Of a DNA stretch of 64,000 nt, positions 62,624 through 64,000 are shown piece after piece (the first letter of the stretch is position 1; every line of letters begins with the position of its first letter). Below the pieces are notes generated by a model. It saw only the letters and a program-made list of their open reading frames with translations. It was not told the origin of the DNA and did no database searches. This DNA comes from Chitinophaga pinensis (GTDB lineage Bacteria > Bacteroidota > Bacteroidia > NS11-12g > UBA955): contig CAMDUE010000004.1 in assembly GCA_945877575.1 (NCBI GenBank), forward strand, positions 62,001-126,000, given 5' to 3'. A program made the translations under genes and the position numbers.

Positions 62624-62787
62624 CTAGTTTCGTTTTCTTGCTTTATCTTTAGCTAATTTCTGAAGGCCAGTAAGTATTCCCGCTTTTGAAATTGGCCCAT
62701 AATTTTTGTGAATGAAAATATTTGCTCTGAAAACTCGGAGGCAAGATTGAAAAGTCCCAATAAAATTGCTCGTTTCTAAATTACAGC
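62624..62787 (-). pseudogene. Possible 3' gene fragment next to tRNA-Arg
   Basis: A minus-strand frame of about 54 codons, stop-bounded and without a start codon, ends in TAG at 62624-62626. It reads ANIFIHKNYGPISKAGILTG followed by LQKLAKDKARKRN, a plausible coding C-terminus with a basic tail. It abuts the 3' side of tRNA-Arg, which may explain truncation by integration or excision of an element. Could also be chance. Confidence 0.35.
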
Positions 62788-62814
62788 AGCTAAACTAGAA
62801 AACAATCTTTTTTG

Positions 62815-62886
62815 TGGTCCCGCCGCGAATCGAACGCGGATCTAAAGTTCCGGAGACTTTCGTAGTATCCATTCTACTACGGGACC
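62815..62886 (-). tRNA. tRNA-Arg (anticodon CCG)
   Basis: 72 bases. Acceptor stem GGTCCCG / CGGGACC, D stem GTAG / CTAC, anticodon stem AAAGT / ACTTT with loop CTCCGGA (anticodon CCG, reads CGG), T stem CCGCG / CGCGG with loop TTCGATT, discriminator A. The 3' CCA is not encoded. Confidence 0.96.
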
Positions 62887-63013
62887 ATGAAAAACGTATG
62901 AACGTCCCCCGATAAACGGGACGGCAAATATAGGGAATTAATTGGCGAAGTAGAGGTAAGAACTGGTTCTGGCCATGATTAAAAGTTAATGGCATTGGAG
63001 AATAAAATAGTGG

Positions 63014-63021
63014 TAAATTTG
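63014..63021 (+). promoter_or_regulatory. -7 promoter box (TAAATTTG)
   Basis: Exact TAnnTTTG match with TTG at 62995-62997 (16-base spacing); ends 12 bases before ATG 63034. Confidence 0.5.
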
Positions 63022-63033
63022 TGGTATACAACC

Positions 63034-63876
63034 ATGTATTTCGCAGTAAAAAATACCTTTAAACATCTTCGAAGATTAGCTGTTGCTGGTCTTCTTTCCT
63101 TTGGATTTGTATGGCTCGCAGGGTGCGAACTTTATTCCCAATCTATGGAGAATTCTGCCGGTGATAATTATTTCTCAGATATGATTGTTACTCGTTTGGT
63201 TCATACTGTTCAAGACGCAATTGTGGCTCATGATAGTGGTATGAATATGGGACATGCAGCTGTAATGACCTTTTCGAGTGTACCTGGTGAAAAGAAGATG
63301 GAAATGAGGTATGGCGTAGATTATGTGACTGATTATGACGGATTTGAACGGAAGGGTACGGTTACAACCACTTGGGATAGAAGCTTTTTTATTCCAGGTT
63401 CAACCATGCATATTGTGATGGAAAATGAGCACGGTACCAACGGGTGGGCAACAAAAGGTTTTATTGATGTAACCAATTGGGGATTGAATGAATGGGATCA
63501 GCCCATGTACGAGGTTAGGTGCAGTTTAGAGTTGATTTCTCCTGCCTACAACTGGGAATGGACCAACGAATATATTAGGGTTAAGATTTCTCGTGATTCC
63601 ACCCCTCAATCAACGGATGATTTATGGAGTGTTACAGGTACTGCATACGCTAGAAATAGACAGGGTAGATATTACAACGCCTTAATCAAGGATTCATTGT
63701 ATTACAGTCCGAGGTGCAAATACGGATACACCCGGGGCAAGGTAGACATACAACATGTTGATGCTACTCAAAGGTTATTCGTAGTATACGGAGAAGGAAC
63801 GGATACGGCTTGTTCTCAATACATGACATTTGACCGCGGAAAACGCAAATTAACGGTAACAAAAAATCTCAAATAA
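63034..63876 (+). CDS. Hypothetical lipoprotein, 280 residues
   Basis: Lipoprotein signal (RLAVAGLLSFGFVWLAGCEL; lipobox LAGC). The mature part is beta-rich with many aromatic residues (MRYGVDYVTDYDGFERKGTV, GFIDVTNWGLNEWDQPMYEV, DLWSVTGTAYARNRQGRYYN) and two Cys near the C-terminus (SPRCKYGYTRG, DTACSQYM). Not recognised as any named family; similar proteins are expected in Bacteroidota. ATG 63034 chosen over 62989 on promoter position and signal peptide. Confidence 0.78.
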   Translation: MYFAVKNTFKHLRRLAVAGLLSFGFVWLAGCELYSQSMENSAGDNYFSDMIVTRLVHTVQDAIVAHDSGMNMGHAAVMTFSSVPGEKKMEMRYGVDYVTDYDGFERKGTVTTTWDRSFFIPGSTMHIVMENEHGTNGWATKGFIDVTNWGLNEWDQPMYEVRCSLELISPAYNWEWTNEYIRVKISRDSTPQSTDDLWSVTGTAYARNRQGRYYNALIKDSLYYSPRCKYGYTRGKVDIQHVDATQRLFVVYGEGTDTACSQYMTFDRGKRKLTVTKNLK

Positions 63877-63895
63877 ATTTTTACATTCGAGGGCT

Positions 63896-64000
63896 ATGAA
63901 AAAAATCATTTTACCCTCGTTTGTCATTGCCCTAACCCTTTGGATGTGGCAATTTGTTTCGTTTGCTGCAGCCAATCTCCATTCCGGGGGACAGCAATAC
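63896..64000 (+). CDS. Exported protein, N-terminal part (3' end outside window)
   Basis: ATG at 63896 begins a frame open to the window end: 35 residues reading MKKIILPSFVIALTLWMWQF and a hydrophobic continuation ending FAAANLHSGGQQY, a clear signal peptide. It lies 19 bases after the previous gene, so likely one transcript. The visible part is too short to name a family. Confidence 0.7.
   Translation, partial: MKKIILPSFVIALTLWMWQFVSFAAANLHSGGQQY

Noticed and set aside
62815-62886. att site duplication at tRNA-Arg
   Set aside because: No second copy of the tRNA 3' end or integrase gene is visible in the window.

Overview
The window is chromosomal DNA of a member of the Bacteroidota (about 42% GC by eye; I could not place it to family). 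The evidence is: several very large secreted proteins ending in type IX secretion system (T9SS) sorting domains of type A and type B, a T9SS plug protein, a FecR anti-sigma factor and FecI-like ECF sigma factor, BshA for bacillithiol, a PcrB-type prenylglyceryl phosphate synthase, a DUF6029 outer-membrane protein, and the Bacteroidota -7 promoter box TAnnTTTG in front of at least fifteen genes.

Layout. 0-9.5 kb: 3' end of fabD, a 1027-residue type B T9SS cargo with FecR and a 61-residue anti-sigma-like ORF, an L-threonine dehydrogenase, a DUF6029 barrel, miaB. 9.5-20.1 kb: small housekeeping genes (PspC, TrmN6, an orphan ABC ATPase, GNAT, ABC-F, the T9SS plug) and an operon of polyprenyl synthase, biotin carrier and GT39-type transferase. 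20.4-30.7 kb: B12-dependent ribonucleotide reductase with a clear terminator, a 1.76-kilo-residue PKD cargo, prolyl-tRNA synthetase. 30.6-38.3 kb: EamA exporter, ManC, KdsD, RecQ, an ECF sigma factor, BshA, TadA. 38.3-45.8 kb: a compact six-gene minus-strand operon (S41 protease, TauE/SafE, M28 peptidase, MetF, RsgA, lipoprotein). 45.8-61.1 kb: MscS channel, a decayed T9SS gene, then an operon headed by a 1483-residue type A cargo (with DUF2461, an Omp85-like barrel, a methyltransferase and a GH53 galactanase), NfeD/SPFH, and two more type A cargo proteins. 61.1-64 kb: XRE regulator, small exported proteins, a gene-poor AT-rich stretch next to tRNA-Arg(CCG), and lipoproteins.

Themes. T9SS cargo and accessory genes are scattered through the window, so the organism probably displays many surface adhesin-like proteins. 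Promoter boxes lie only 3-12 bases before many start codons, which implies leaderless or very short-leader mRNAs. Compact convergent gene pairs either overlap at their stop codons or are separated by a heptanucleotide tandem repeat array.

The most unusual element is that family of five degenerate arrays with an exact 7-bp period and different monomers. Four sit in the three open convergent intergenic gaps, where the last units supply stop codons to flanking genes; one lies inside the TauE/SafE coding sequence as a Pro-rich 7-residue repeat. They resemble the STRR heptamers known from heterocystous cyanobacteria.
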